Source: Zeus faber (taxonomy: Eukaryota; Chordata; Actinopteri; Zeiformes; Zeidae). Taken from it: a stretch of 64,000 nt of DNA. Shown one piece after another: positions 1 to 11,485 of this stretch. The DNA is taken from contig OY482866.1 of NCBI GenBank assembly GCA_960531495.1, forward strand, positions 3,992,918-4,056,917, written 5' to 3'. The stretch's first letter is position 1; each line of letters begins with the position of its first letter. The position numbers and the translations under genes were made by a program. Under the pieces are notes generated by a model that saw only the letters and a program-made list of their open reading frames with translations, ran no database searches and had not been told where the DNA came from.

Positions 1-740
1 GCCAACATGCCCATTGAGATCTGCTCAAACGACCACTCTCTCCCTTGGGGACACTCTCCACCACTACGTCCAACTCACTAAAGAATTCTTTCTCTTCCAT
101 CTAACACCCAACTTGGGGAGCATATGCACTGACCACATTCATTATCACCCCATCAATTTCCAGCTTCATGCTCATCACTCTGTCCGACACTCTCGTCACC
201 TCCAAAACACTCTTGACACATTCTTCCTTCAAGACTATCCCTACCCCATTTCTCCTGCCATTCACTCCATGGTAGAACAGTTTGTACCCGGCTCCAATAC
301 TCCTGGCCTTACTTCCCTTCCACCTGGTCTCTTGTACACATAGTACATCTACCTTCCTTCTCTCCATCATGTCAGCCAGCTCTCTCTCTTTACCCTTCAT
401 AGTGCCAACGTTCAAAGTTTCTACTCTCCTACCCTTCTTCCTCTCCTGCTGTCTCCGGACACGCCTTCCCTTTTCTTCGGCCGACAGTAGCACAATTTCC
501 ACTGGCACCCTGTGGCTAACGGCACTAGTGGCGGTTGTTGTTAACCCAGGCCTCGACTGATCCGATGTGGAAATCAGATTTTTTTTTTGTCCGCATGTTT
601 GATTTGGCATGGTTTTTATGTCGGATGCCCTTCCTGACGCAACCCTCTCTATTCATCCGGGCTTAGGACCAGCACTTAGAAGGGAGGAAGACACTGGCTT
701 GTGCACCCCCAGTGGATAGATTTTTCAGTCAAATTTTTTC
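1..740 (-). mobile_element. RTE-type LINE fragment, 5' endonuclease part
   Basis: Reading on the minus strand from about 610 to 101 gives an open frame whose middle reads as an apurinic/apyrimidinic-type endonuclease. Visible stretches are TLNVGTMKGKERELADMMER, VDVLCVQETRWKG and MNVVSAYAPQVGC. The QETRW and SAYAPQ motifs are the metal and active-site signatures of the non-LTR retrotransposon endonuclease. The wording resembles RTE/BovB-type elements, which databases often label craniofacial development protein 2-like. The frame runs off the left edge, so the reverse transcriptase part is outside. Sequence at 610-740 reads like the untranslated leader of the same kind of element. It is intronic relative to htra3. 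Confidence 0.75.
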
Positions 741-929
741 CCTGGTTAAAATTATGTAAATGTTTGCAATCTTAAGTTATTTCCCTGTGACTCATTTTTA
801 TGAGCAAGGGCCTGGTTTGAAAAATTAGAAATAAATTTGACTGCTAATAAACATTTAATTAGTGCTCCTCTTGACTTCCTTAACTGCAAATGTCTTCAAT
901 TAATCCACATGACTGTGAGAACTTTGGTA

Positions 930-2440
930 CCAAAACTGGACTCTATTGGAATCTGGGGGCCAACAAACCAGTTCAGATATTTTAATTCTAACAGAAACCT
1001 GGTTGACTGGCACACTCTGCTACGTGGATGGGCACTCGGGGCTCGCGGCCGGGTGTGGCAGGCCTCTCTCTCCCGGGGTGTCGGTCTCCAGACCCAGGTT
1101 CTGCGCCTGCGTCTTGTGTCTGCTCATGGAAGTCGGTTGTATGTGGGGTCTCCTCGCACTATCTGGGACTGGGTACGCTCCTAAGGGCCGGAAATGGGTG
1201 TTGCTCTGCAGGCTTCCGGCTTCTCTGGGGGCCAGGGGGGTCTTCTGTGGCTGCAGGTCGGGGTGCTCGGGGCTTTCCTATGGCTGTGGGGTGTCTGAAC
1301 TGCTGCAGGACTGGCTTTGGGGCTTTTTCCGCTGCTTGGAGGCGCCACGACATAATATCAAACTTATACACCAGAACCAATTGGGATAAGTCCTGCACAC
1401 TCACCGGTGGACACTTCACACTCACATACAGGGGGTCTCATCACAGGCACACACAAACCACCAACACCTGCTTTGAACAGAACCCAACACCCTCCTGGTT
1501 ACATCCCTCGCCTTTTCTTCCTCATTTACTACCATAACTATGACAGGAAGAGGCCACATGGCCAATTGCTGTTCCAGTTTTCCTGGACTTAACTGTTTTT
1601 TCAATACATGTTGTAGTCCAGTGTTTGTTTTTCTGTGTACATGTAGTCCAGTGTTTGTTTTTCTGTGTACATGTAGTTGTTTGTTCATATTTTTATGTGT
1701 TTTTCCATGTACATGTTGTTTGGTTCTATATTTATTTGTTTCACCTGTGGTGATTCTCCTTCTCTTGGAGTAGTGATTAGTTGTTTATAGACCCAAACAT
1801 GGTGAAATAGAGGGGGATTGGTGGCAGTTCTGTATAACAAAAAAAACTGTGCTCTTGTCATCCTACAGGTCATCCACAGGAGTTATTGACTGCAACAGTT
1901 CTTGACGATTAAATAATTAATAAAGAGTTGCATTGCAGGTTGAGAACCTGAACTCCACTTGCAGACTAACTCTGTCCTAGATGCAATGGCATACAAATAC
2001 TCTGTTGTATGCCCAGCATGCTGACAGCACAAGTTATAAAAAAAAAAAAAAAAAGAAACCTGGTTGACTGAAAGAATTAAGGGTGATGTCATTGGATGAC
2101 ATCACCCTAAGACATTAAATGTCTCTCTTAATCCTAATAATTATGCGGTGGGAATCGGAGCCCCCCCGCTTATCAAAGTGCTTTCAATAAATTGGAGAAT
2201 TCTATATCTGTGTATAAGGCTTCTGAAGTTTTGTTCATGGGTGACCTTAATTTTGATTGGTTATCATCTTCTAACTCTTGTATCTGGACATTTTTCCTAA
2301 AGTGTGGAAAACAGCACACGCACTGCCTATGCATAAAGGTGGTGACACCAGGGATCCAAAAACTACTGCCCAATCTCTAAATGGTCATGTTCAGCCAAAA
2401 TCTTAGAAAATACGATACAACTTTATTGGTGAGTAGGGCA
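930..2440 (+). mobile_element. CR1/L2-type LINE fragment, interrupted by a retroposon
   Basis: The left piece (about 930-1,009) and right piece (2,055-2,440) read on the plus strand as parts of one LINE open frame. The left piece gives ILILTETWLTG, the endonuclease ETWL motif. The right piece repeats ETWLT and continues to EVLFMGDLNFDWL (endonuclease GDLN motif). After a deletion it gives FPKVWKTAHALPMHKGGDT, the usual entry into the reverse transcriptase domain. The two pieces are separated by a 1,045-bp insertion flanked by a 16-bp duplication. The fragment may continue at 3,780 on the same strand. Stops and deletions show it is dead. Confidence 0.65.
1010..2054 (+). mobile_element. Polyadenylated retroposon insertion with 16-bp TSD
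   Basis: This 1,045-bp segment ends in a run of 17 A (2,038-2,054). It is flanked by a perfect 16-bp direct repeat, GAAACCTGGTTGACTG, at 994-1,009 and 2,055-2,070. A poly(A) tail followed directly by a target duplication is the hallmark of LINE-driven reverse transcription of an RNA. The first 350 bp are GC-rich and the remainder is AT-rich, with an AATAAA at about 1,918. I see no long conserved protein. It could be a retroposed non-coding RNA, a 5'-truncated LINE or a processed transcript; I cannot name the source. Confidence 0.6.
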
Positions 2441-2738
2441 CTGAAATTCATTTTGCGTCCCTGGGAAAGGCCCCTGAAAACATTTAGGACATACAGGTAA
2501 ACAATCACTGGAGTGACAGGAAAGAACACAAGTACAAATGGCACCTGGCATGACAGCACAACGATACACAAGCAACACAGATGACAGATTAGACAAGCAC
2601 AGGTGTTGACAGGATAGACAAGTACAGACACATGACATGGCACAGCACACAGATACACAAAAAACAGCACAAATGACAGGTAAGACAATTTACAAAGACA
2701 TAAGACTAATACCCATGAAATCATAAAAGGCTCTGGAA

Positions 2739-3300
2739 TCATTTTTGTTTGTTTAGTAGTAGAATGGACTGATGTACAAAGGAGTTTTTAAGCCTATTTC
2801 GATTAAAGGAATGGACTCTGAAGCGCCTATTTGAAGGAAGGGGCTGATATTCATTGTGCAAAACATGTGTGGAGTCAGAGGAAATCTTAATGGCCAGCCT
2901 AACCAAGCTATTGCTATGGGCCTCTTGAAAGGCTTGAGCTACAGGAAGTCCAATGATTTTGGAGCAAAGTTTAAACTGATTTTGAAGTTTACTTTTATTT
3001 TTCACTGTGAGGTTGCTCCACCAGGCAGTGCTACAGTAGAGCATGATGCTCTGAAATACAGAAGTAAAAAATAAATACATAATTTGGCTGCTGGCCCCAA
3101 ACGATTTTAATGTACTGAGAAAATAAATGCCGTGCTGTATCCTTTTACCAAGAAAATCCGTGTGAGGGGTCCATGAGAGGTTCTCATCTATCATGACACC
3201 TAAGTATTTATATGCAGAGACTTGATTAATTTCAACATTGTGGATCATCACTTTGGGGGGTGGGCAGGTTGGGGGCTTACCAAAAATGATTTCCTCTGTC
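2739..3300 (-). mobile_element. LINE reverse transcriptase C-terminal fragment
   Basis: The minus strand has an open frame of about 170 codons corresponding to the region after the reverse transcriptase palm. It contains YKYLGVMIDENLSWTPHT (the thumb-entry motif LGVxID), LKSFGASSQIMYLFFTSVF and MLYCSTAWWSNLTVKNKSKL. This layout is typical of fish CR1/L2-group LINEs. The endonuclease and catalytic YxDD are not present, so it is a truncated copy. It lies in inverted orientation between two plus-strand LINE pieces. Confidence 0.7.
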
Positions 3301-3454
3301 TTTACTGAGTTAATAATAAGAAGAAGAAAAGCCCCTCAATATTGAAATGCATCACTTTCTATCTGCAGATTGCATTTTAATTCCCCATCAGGCTGGTTTC
3401 TAACCTGAACATAGCAGTTTGACAGCAGCCTGTAAGGTAGTAAATGTATTTATA

Positions 3455-3763
3455 CGGGTACTCCTCACTTAATGACCTACCTGCTTAACGACTGTTTGGA
3501 CTTACGACCAGCTCTCCGACCAGTCGGTATTGTGCGCTGCGTACAATACCGCGGAGTGCGTGTGTGCGCGGCATCTCAGCGTCAAGCATCTCATCGCGCA
3601 TCACCATTCCCAGTCTCATTCCCGCAGTCTGTCAGTATTCACTACACTAGCGTTCGCAATGGCCATGCCCCCTTACGTGAAATAACGCGGGTCCACACTT
3701 AACCAATTTGCTTAACGATCTGGTCCTAGGAACGGAACTCTGTCATTAAGTGAGGAGTACCTG
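3455..3763. mobile_element. pogo/Tigger-like MITE with TA target duplication
   Basis: This 309-bp element is bounded by terminal inverted repeats of about 22 bp, left CGGGTACTCCTCACTTAATG and right its reverse complement with one mismatch. TA dinucleotides flank it at 3,453-3,454 and 3,764-3,765. It has no coding capacity. TIRs beginning CAGG and a TA duplication fit the Tc1/mariner superfamily, and the subterminal CTTAACGAC-type motifs resemble pogo/Tigger elements. Family placement is inferred from the termini only. Confidence 0.65.
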
Positions 3764-3774
3764 TAATCTGCTCT

Positions 3775-4860
3775 CTGGTTAAGGAGTGTTGTATTGCCAT
3801 GTTCATTGATCTGTCTACAGCATTTGGCACATTGTGTCATACTCTTCTATTGGATAGACTTAAATCAACTGGTTTACACAAATTCACATAACTGGTTTCA
3901 GTTATCTTACTGGCAGTACTCAAGCATTAGTTGCAGACAGTCCTTAACCTTGTTTCCTTGAAGTTACTAAAGGGGTACCACAGGGCTCAATTCTAGGTCC
4001 TATCCTGTTCACATTGTACATAAATGACCTGGGCTCATTGGTTCTAAAAACAGCTCTTTTATTTACTATTCACTTATTTACTCAGTGACCTTTACTCAGT
4101 ACTGTTGACAAAGCTTTGTCTAATTTAAAGTCAGATTTTCTGGATATTCAAAAGGCCCTGATTAGACTTAAGCTTTTACTGCTATCCATATAAGATAATC
4201 AAGATAATTACATATTCTTCATTGGATCCCAAATGAAAAATCCTTCAGGTTTTACTATCAGATCAATAACTTGGGCTCAAATGAATAAAGAGCCACATTA
4301 TCTTTTAAAACGCATGTTGAGAATCTGACAAAGAAACTTAAGTTTAAATTACGTTTTTTTCTTAGAAATAAGCAGTGCTTCCCTTTGAGCAATAGGTCGC
4401 AGATTGTACAGGGACCATTTTTATCAGTGCTTGACTATGCAGATGTAATTTACATGCATGCCGCTGCCCATACCCTCAAGCCTTTTGATGCTTTGTACCA
4501 CAGTTCTTAGATTTATTACAGGTGACAGTTTTAGAACCCACATTGTATCCCCTATGAGAAGGTGGGGTGGCCATCACTTACCACTAGAAGGGAACAACCA
4601 TTTTATTTATCATCGTTTTTAAGATTTGGGATGGGATACCGTACTCGTCTACAAGAATACTTTACCTTAGATATCCCATATATGAATACGAAACTGGGAA
4701 AAACTGCATTCTCCTATTATGCTCCTCACAGGTGGAATAGGCTTCAGGCTCCCTTATTGGACAGATTTTTACCCTTGAACATTTTAAATGTCTGTCGAAC
4801 TACCTTTTATATAATGAATGCTCCTGTTTTTCTTAATGTGTCTGCTTTGTCCCTGTGAAA
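3775..4860 (+). mobile_element. CR1/L2-type LINE reverse transcriptase fragment
   Basis: Plus-strand translation in shifting frames gives FIDLSTAFGT (palm motif A region), then GVPQGSILGPILFTLYINDL at about 3,966-4,031 (motif B). An open stretch of 98 codons at 4,562-4,858 ends as LINE ORF2 C-termini do, with KTAFSYYAPHRWNRLQAPL. The catalytic YADD segment is lost in the frameshifted middle. It is the same clade as the pieces at 930-2,440 and may be the same insertion, split by the MITE and an inverted LINE fragment. Confidence 0.7.
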
Positions 4861-7570
4861 TGCACATGTTTTATTGCCTTTTTCTTTGTGTTTCTTTTAG
4901 TATTTTTGAGGTCATTTGTCTTATATTTCAAGAGGTTTATTTGTCACATACATATACATACGGTCATACATATATGCTGTGAAATGTCATGTCACCCAGA
5001 GATTACACACAATAAGCTCTAAAAATACAAAACATACAAAAAAATGTTTTGTATTTGTGCTTTGTATAAGAATGTTGATTTTTTGGGGAAAAAAAAAAAA
5101 AAAGTCTTGTTGGTTATAGATCATGTTTGAAAAAAAACACATACAACACACAGACAGTACATCATTTATGTTAAATTATTTTTCTCCCAATGCCAGTGAA
5201 GGGGGAACTCAGCTGAAAAAAGATCAATGTGGGGGTACACTACTCAAAGAAGATTTAGAACCACTGGGTTAGAGGCAAGGAGGCTGGATATTCAAGAGGA
5301 CACAAGAGACTGATTGGGAAATTGCATGCTTAAAAGCCCAAAAGCAATCAATTAATATGAGAATGAAGCTATTAAAATACAAATGGTTAATGAGAACTTA
5401 CATTACCCAAGTATGGATATACATTGGATACATATGTGGGTGAAGGAGATCGCATATTGTATTGTATTGGAGAGGCTTACTTAACCTGAGGAAGGACGGG
5501 AGAATTTGAAAAAGCGTGGAAACCTCTATTGGAGTTTCTTGGACGCAAGGTGCAGTCATTTTGAAATTGCTGTGTTGCGTCTTTCTACGTTGTTGTTTTT
5601 TGTTTTCTTTGTGGGTTTTTTTTTTTTAATTTCTATGTTAAATATGTGAAGTATTAGGTTTCCTTTTCTTTGATGATTGTGAAAACCATGGCTACCTGTT
5701 TCATTTCTTAATTTAATTGTTATCCGTTTGTTTGTGTAAAATATACTGTATATGCTAAATACATAAACTATAAAATTATAAAAATCTATGAAAATCTATA
5801 AAATATTGTTAAAAAGGGACATTTTATGAGTAATAGCCCCTGCTATATAATTTCCTTTCCCAATGTGTGTGAGTGTGTGTGGACGCTTAATTATGGGAAC
5901 CTCAAATGTGACAACTACACCGAAGCCACTGTAGTTTCTCTTGGTTTGAACCACAGACAGAGCTGTGTTTAGACCCCTGGAGAAAAAAAAAAAAAAAAAA
6001 AAGAATCCCGTTGACTCGGCCAATGTGGCAGTTTCCAAAAACTGACCCTGAGACCGTTTCAGCAACATGTGGACCCCATTCCTCATTAGAAATGGGGGTT
6101 TGTGAGAAACCTCAAGGGAGGGGACGGATGTGAAGTTCACGTCTACTTAGAAACCTGAACTGGAATCAGTTAGCCCAAGAAAAAAAAAACCTATGCTGGA
6201 TGTTTAAATATGACCACTTAAAGGTTCATACATGGGAACACTTTCATATGTGACAAGTGACAATCAGTCAATGGTAAAACAGATTGGGGACACACCTAAA
6301 ATGCAAACCGACCTGTTTGATGGCACAAACTTGGCAGCCCGTTCGGAAAGATCCGACCTGCGCAATCGCCACCACCGAGCGGCACTGCAATGGCAGAGAC
6401 CGGGAGACCAGTAATAATGAGTTAAGCATTGCTTCTTCCAAAAGACCGAATTGTGTTGTAATTTTACAGTCAGCTGCATCCTGAGTTTTTTTTTGGCAGC
6501 GGCGGGGGAGGGGGGGTCGGTCTTTGAGGAATTTCTAGGAAACTAGGGTTTAGCTATTTTTAGATGGTAAGATGGCAAATATCCTCACAAGAAGAAAAGC
6601 TGGGGGGGTTTCTGTTAGTCTTGACCTAGTAATTACGATGCCGACTTTATGAAAGACACATTTTGACTTTCTTGGCGTTCCCCTACTCGTTAAATGCCCA
6701 TCATAATTCCAAAACTAATAATAACTATTGTGATAAAGATAGCAACTAGGAGAAACTACCGGCTTTTGGAACCGTGGGCACACACGGATCAAAGCGGCAT
6801 GGCTGTAGAAAAAATTTGGCTCGAGTAATTGGTCAATTAGCAATATTATCTTCCAACTCATTACGATCTTAAATGGGGATAACAAAGGATTTCCGACAAT
6901 GGACAGACAGATTAAAGAGGGAGTTCAGTCATGCAAATGTTTTAAACGAGAGGCATTTTGTGTGTGTGTGCCAAGATACTGTAGAGCTTCAAAGCGAAGT
7001 GTAGGAACAGTCAGTCACAGCCCTGTGCTGCGGGGCCTTTGACTTCCTGAGCCTTTAAGTCTCCAAAGAGATTCTATATCTGTTACATTTTCTTTTCCAT
7101 TTTGAGCCCACCTCTGAGGAAGTTGGACAATTCAACCATTCAGCGTCTTTTGACTCGCAGGACCGCACAACAGGTTGAGATTTGGGAGGAGTGCGTGTCG
7201 GTTACTCTGCCACCTACAGTACAGTTACCCATAACCCCCTTTGCTGTGGGGCTTCACACAAACATTAGATTATGCCCAAAATGACATACTAGCATACCAT
7301 GTCTGATGGTATGATGGTATGATAAACGCAGCACACAATGTATACATGTGTTAACAAATGGTTCAGGCAATACATGGGTATTATAACTATGACTTAGCTA
7401 CAACTCCTCTTCTTAATTTGCTGTTTACCATGAAATTACGTCCTGCAGCTCAGATAAAGTGGAAAGAAAAATGTGAAAAAGAGACCACCCTCACAAGCCG
7501 TGCCTACTGCCTTCATTCACCTGAACAAGCATTGTCAGTCTCAGCTGTTTTGATTTAAAACGGTCCTCAC
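4861..7570. other. Intronic stretch without a recognisable gene
   Basis: This is AT-rich DNA with several A or T homopolymers (for example about 5,088-5,103 and 5,983-6,002) and short TG/GT runs. No open frame here has recognisable domains. On the minus strand it belongs to the first intron of htra3 if that gene continues to the left. The slightly GC-richer part at 7,030-7,260 might be worth a conservation check, but nothing in it can be named. Confidence 0.5.
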
Positions 7571-7574
7571 CGTA

Positions 7575-7835
7575 GATTATGGTTGGACTGCCGGGTTTGA
7601 TTCCCGCCAGGGGCACTGTTGGCACCGTACTCTGGCGGGTTATCTCCCAAATAGGAGCCTTTCTGTGTGGAGTTTGCATGTTCTCTCCATGCTCACATGG
7701 GGTTTCCTCCACCTAACGTCAGTAAGGACCCCCACCAAAAACATGCACACATCATCGTCTGACCAGCGATGGACACTTGGTACCAGGTCCCCGGGTGCGA
7801 CGACGAATGCTGCCCACTGCGGAGAGGAGGTGTGT
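7575..7835 (+). mobile_element. SINE-like repeat
   Basis: The segment holds a B-box-like GGTTTGATTCCC motif at about 7,594, then GTGTGGAGTTTGCATGTTCT, a phrase I recognise from common tRNA-derived fish SINE bodies. It ends with a block around GGTACCAGGTCCCCGGGTGC that recurs inverted at about 60,510-60,555. There is no open frame of interest. Boundaries are approximate because I see no clean target duplication. Confidence 0.45.
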
Positions 7836-7939
7836 GGTTTTTGGAGACACAGGATTAGACCTGGCAAAAGGGACGCTAAGCGCAGCAGACCGGCTGTGGT
7901 ACGGCGGCAGCGCGCATAAGCGCTACACTCTCCCCGTTT

Positions 7940-8665
7940 GCCAGCAAGCTTATGATTTTGCCGTTGGCCCACGAGCCACCGTTTTGTTTAATCTGTAATA
8001 TATACACGCCAACCAACGCTGTTTTGCATTCGCCTGCCTCCCCTTGCTCATTCCCTGGCCCTGGGTCAGAATACCCGTTTACAAGTGAACTGAACAGAAT
8101 GGAGTCCCGGACGCCTTCCCCCCTGTAACAGATAGTGGTGGCCCTCGCCACAATGCAGGAACAACAAGCACTGCAGTTCCAGGAAATGGTGAGGGTCAGG
8201 ATGCGTTCTGGGAGAGCCAGCAAGCCATCCAGGTCCTCCTCCGGGAGTGCCGTTCCCCCGCAACAGAAGATGATGGGATGATCCCGAGGCGGCCAGTTCT
8301 GAACAGACGGCTGGCAGGTTGGACTGTGAGCAGGCGTGGCGGGTCGTTCCCTTGCTCTCGGGTGATGCTCAGCTGGCGGCGCGTGCCACAGAACAGCTAC
8401 GCTGTCTTCCGGAGGGCAGTGAGGGCCAGAGAGCCACCGCCTGCGCCTCCAGTCCCTCCCCTATGACACTGCTGGCCGGCCGTTCCTGCACGCCCAGCAG
8501 CTCCTGGACGCAGCCCAGCGGTGGCTACGACCACAGGAGCGCTCTCAACACCAGATTGTCACGGCGGTGGCCACCGAGCAGTTCATTGACAATCTCCCGG
8601 CCCATGGCACTAGCTAGGTGCGTTGTCACCGGTTGGCCTCCCACCAGGCCACCATAGCCCTCACC
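7940..8665 (+). mobile_element. Degraded Gmr1-like gypsy copy: LTR end plus gag
   Basis: This is a second, more decayed copy of the element at 29.4-31.7 kb. The stretch 7,950-8,075 matches the LTR-like block seen at 29,540-29,685 and 31,580-31,720, sharing GGCCCACGAG, ACACGCCAACC and TTCCCTGGCCCTG. From about 8,101 it matches the gag start (ATGGAGTCCCGGAC against ATGGAGCAGCGCG). In broken frames it then reads through the coiled-coil segment and the capsid region, and ends near 8,620 with a match to the QFVDNL motif. Many frameshifts; no function is expected. Confidence 0.65.
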
Positions 8666-8834
8666 GAAGACCATGCACACCACATATACATTTGCATAAA
8701 GCAAGCATATTTGTCGACTCCAATGTTGATAATAGTATTAAACACTTCTATCTATAAATAGCACTTATGTTGCAAAGATAAATGAACAGGCCAGAAAATC
8801 TAGGGAATGTATTGGACTTTGCTCTTGCCATACA

Positions 8835-8838
8835 CAGA

Positions 8839-8882
<44 letters not shown>
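8835..8882 (+). repeat. (GA)n microsatellite
   Basis: A run of GA dinucleotides of about 48 bp with one interruption (GACAGA). Confidence 0.95.
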
Positions 8883-8885
<3 letters not shown>

Positions 8886-8932
8886 AACCCATGTCTCACA
8901 CTCACACGATTAAAACTACCATTAATTTCCCA

Positions 8933-9250
8933 CTAATATTGTGTTGCTCCCCCTTGTGCCACCAAAACAGCTCTGACCCATCGAGGCATGGACTCCACAA
9001 GACCTCTGAAGGTGTCCTTTGGTATCTGGCACCAAGACGTTAGTAGCAGATCCTTTAAGTCCTGGAGGTTGCGAGGTGGGGACCCCCCTTGTTGTTCCAA
9101 CACATCACACAGACGCTCGATCGGATCCTGACTCTGGCCAACCACATGAAAACCTGATTCATCAGACCAGGCCACCTTCTTCCATTGCTCCAGGGCCCAG
9201 TTTTGACACTCATGTGCCCATTGAAGGCACTTTTGGTGGTCGGCAAGCCA
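8933..9250 (-). pseudogene. Tc1/mariner transposase C-terminal remnant
   Basis: Minus-strand translation gives WSDESGFHV, PIERLCDVLEQQ, PRNLQDLKDLLLTSWCQIP and GLVESMPRWVRAVLVAQGG. These match in order the C-terminal third of Tc1-type transposases, where PIExLWDxLE contains the last residue of the DDE triad (E in PIE). The N-terminal helix-turn-helix domains and the upstream catalytic D residues are absent or scrambled, and no inverted repeats are visible. It is therefore a fragment with no likely activity. Confidence 0.7.
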
Positions 9251-10026
9251 AAACAGTGCGTTTTTATTTTAGATGTAAGTTATTTTATTTTACGTCTCGT
9301 TATGAAACAAAACAAGTGTGTATGGAACAGTATGGTATGAAACCGTGTGTAATGGGGACACTGTCTATGTGACTCTCTCCCCCATCACCCCCTCTCCACG
9401 CGTAATGCACAGAAAATAATCGTTACGAGCCCCAGAGTTGTGCACCGTTCCTCCCTGCCCCGTCCCCACACTGTTTTTACTTGTTTTATTTGGAGAAAGT
9501 GCACGGCTCTCTGCCATTTGGAGAGCCATGTTCACGTCCATGTCCGGACAGGGACGATTCACACATAAAAATATATTTGTGATTCCCCTTATTTATTATT
9601 CCTAATTTAAATGTTATTCCTGTGCATTCTGTAAACTTCTGTCGGTTTTATCCTGTCATTGTAATGCACACTGACTGGGGGAAAAAAACAAAAAAAAACG
9701 ACTGCTCGACTTGAAGGGTCTCAGTGCACTGACAGGTTTCTGACTGTTCATTTGACTCGTCGACCTTCAGGGGGCAGCCATAATTGACACTGACATTTCA
9801 TTTTTCAAGAATAGTGGAAATTGCAGACCTGCCAACATTGGGAATATATTTGGAGTACCACAATAGTGTAACAGGTAGTCTCTGTGGTGTTTGAGTTACT
9901 GCAGCTAAATTACGTCTCATGATGAGGCTAATCACATCCTATGCGAGCTACGGCTAACTATATACCGTATACAAACTGATATCATTAAGATATATACCGT
10001 GAAATACATTAACATGTTTACCAACT

Positions 10027-10642
10027 AGAGATGCACCGATTGCAATTCTCTTGGCCAATTTTCAAAAGTCTGACATGCCAATTCCTATTTTGGCGGATTA
10101 ATTCAATTGTATGTTCATAAGAAAACACTCACTGTCAAATATATATTACATTGTTTTAGATCATTTTGAGCTTATAGCCGTGATCGGAGATATTAAATCT
10201 TCTTATCATTTGGTCTCACTGGGTCTAACTGCTGTACCTCAATGACAAATACACCCTGTGATCTGATCACGCTCACGTGATAAGACAGCTGCACATACGG
10301 ACTACAGCTGCAATTTTCAGTTACCACAATAGTGAGATTGCTGATTTTGACACTGTGTGTTTATTATTGTTGATTTTGACACTGTGTGTTTATTATTGTT
10401 AATTGTTCAATATGGAACAATAATAGAACATGAAACTGTCCCTGAGAACATAAAATTGTGACCAAGTTCCAGTATAATGAAACCTGTAGCGATAGATAAA
10501 TAATTTATCTAGTCTTCTTTGTTTACCTTGAAGTACTTCCAAACAGCCGACATTTTCTTTCGCTCTCTTTTTTGAGTGTCAACTACGCTACTACGTTACA
10601 TTACGTTGGTCACCGGTCATGGCCGATCGATCGGTGCATCTC
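10027..10642. mobile_element. Probable non-autonomous hAT-like MITE
   Basis: The ends carry inverted copies of a 12-bp motif, AGATGCACCGAT at about 10,028 and its reverse complement at about 10,630. Interior motifs such as GTGATCGGAG repeat the GATCGG theme. There is no coding sequence. Termini of this kind are common on short fish hAT-derived repeats. I could not identify a convincing 8-bp target duplication, so boundaries and class are tentative. Confidence 0.4.
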
Positions 10643-11408
10643 ACGTTTTATATGTTAACATTGAGTCACATTTTTGTGCTGTATTATTACTCATTATTAT
10701 AATGCAGCGTTACGTCTCGGGGGAAAATAAAGTACTGCTGCGTATCAGTGTATGTTGAGTGAGTGAGAGGAGAGGGAGTTGTTACAGAACCAGAAGCACA
10801 AGATCGTAGCATCTGGTCCAATCCAAGGGACGTATCGTATCGATCTATTATATATATATATATATATATTTATTTATTTTTTGTTTGTTTTTGCTTTTTT
10901 TGTTTTTCATAGTTTCAGCTGCCATTTCTCACCTGTGTATTTTGATCAAGAATTGCGTGGTTGGTACACAAAATGCGTGCAGGTTGACAGGTCTGAAATT
11001 GAGAGGAAAGCAGGGTAACCTGCCACCTCTTGGAAGGAAAAAGTACATAGAAATCCCGCCAGAAATGATAACATAAAACAGCATGAGGAACGAAGACCAA
11101 CAAATGGTGGTATTCATCCATGAGCGACTGGTCTCACGGTGTAATCTATTCTGTCCAAGTGGGTTTGTTCCTGCCTGTCGTGTTTTTCTGTCTGTCTGTA
11201 CGTGTTACCGGTAAAAAAGGACAAATTCTACTTCATAGCTTGAGGTGACTCAGAGGCAATTCCATCCCAGATCCTGTCCTTAATGAGGGGGGGAAACAAC
11301 ATTAAACTAGTTGACGACACATGAGGGCCTAGGGGGATATACTGTATGTTCAAATCTTAAAAAATAGTTGCAATCTTGTCCAATGTATATCTTAAATATC
11401 TGACTATT

Positions 11409-11484
<76 letters not shown>
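11409..11484 (+). repeat. Compound (TG)n(TA)n microsatellite
   Basis: About 12 TG units followed directly by about 25 TA units. It lies in the putative htra3 intron 1. Confidence 0.95.

Positions 11485-11485
<1 letters not shown>

Noticed and set aside
1028..1537. 169-codon plus-strand frame in a GC-rich block
   Set aside because: Overlaps other open frames in the same GC-rich head of the retroposon and shows no domain. Most likely chance.
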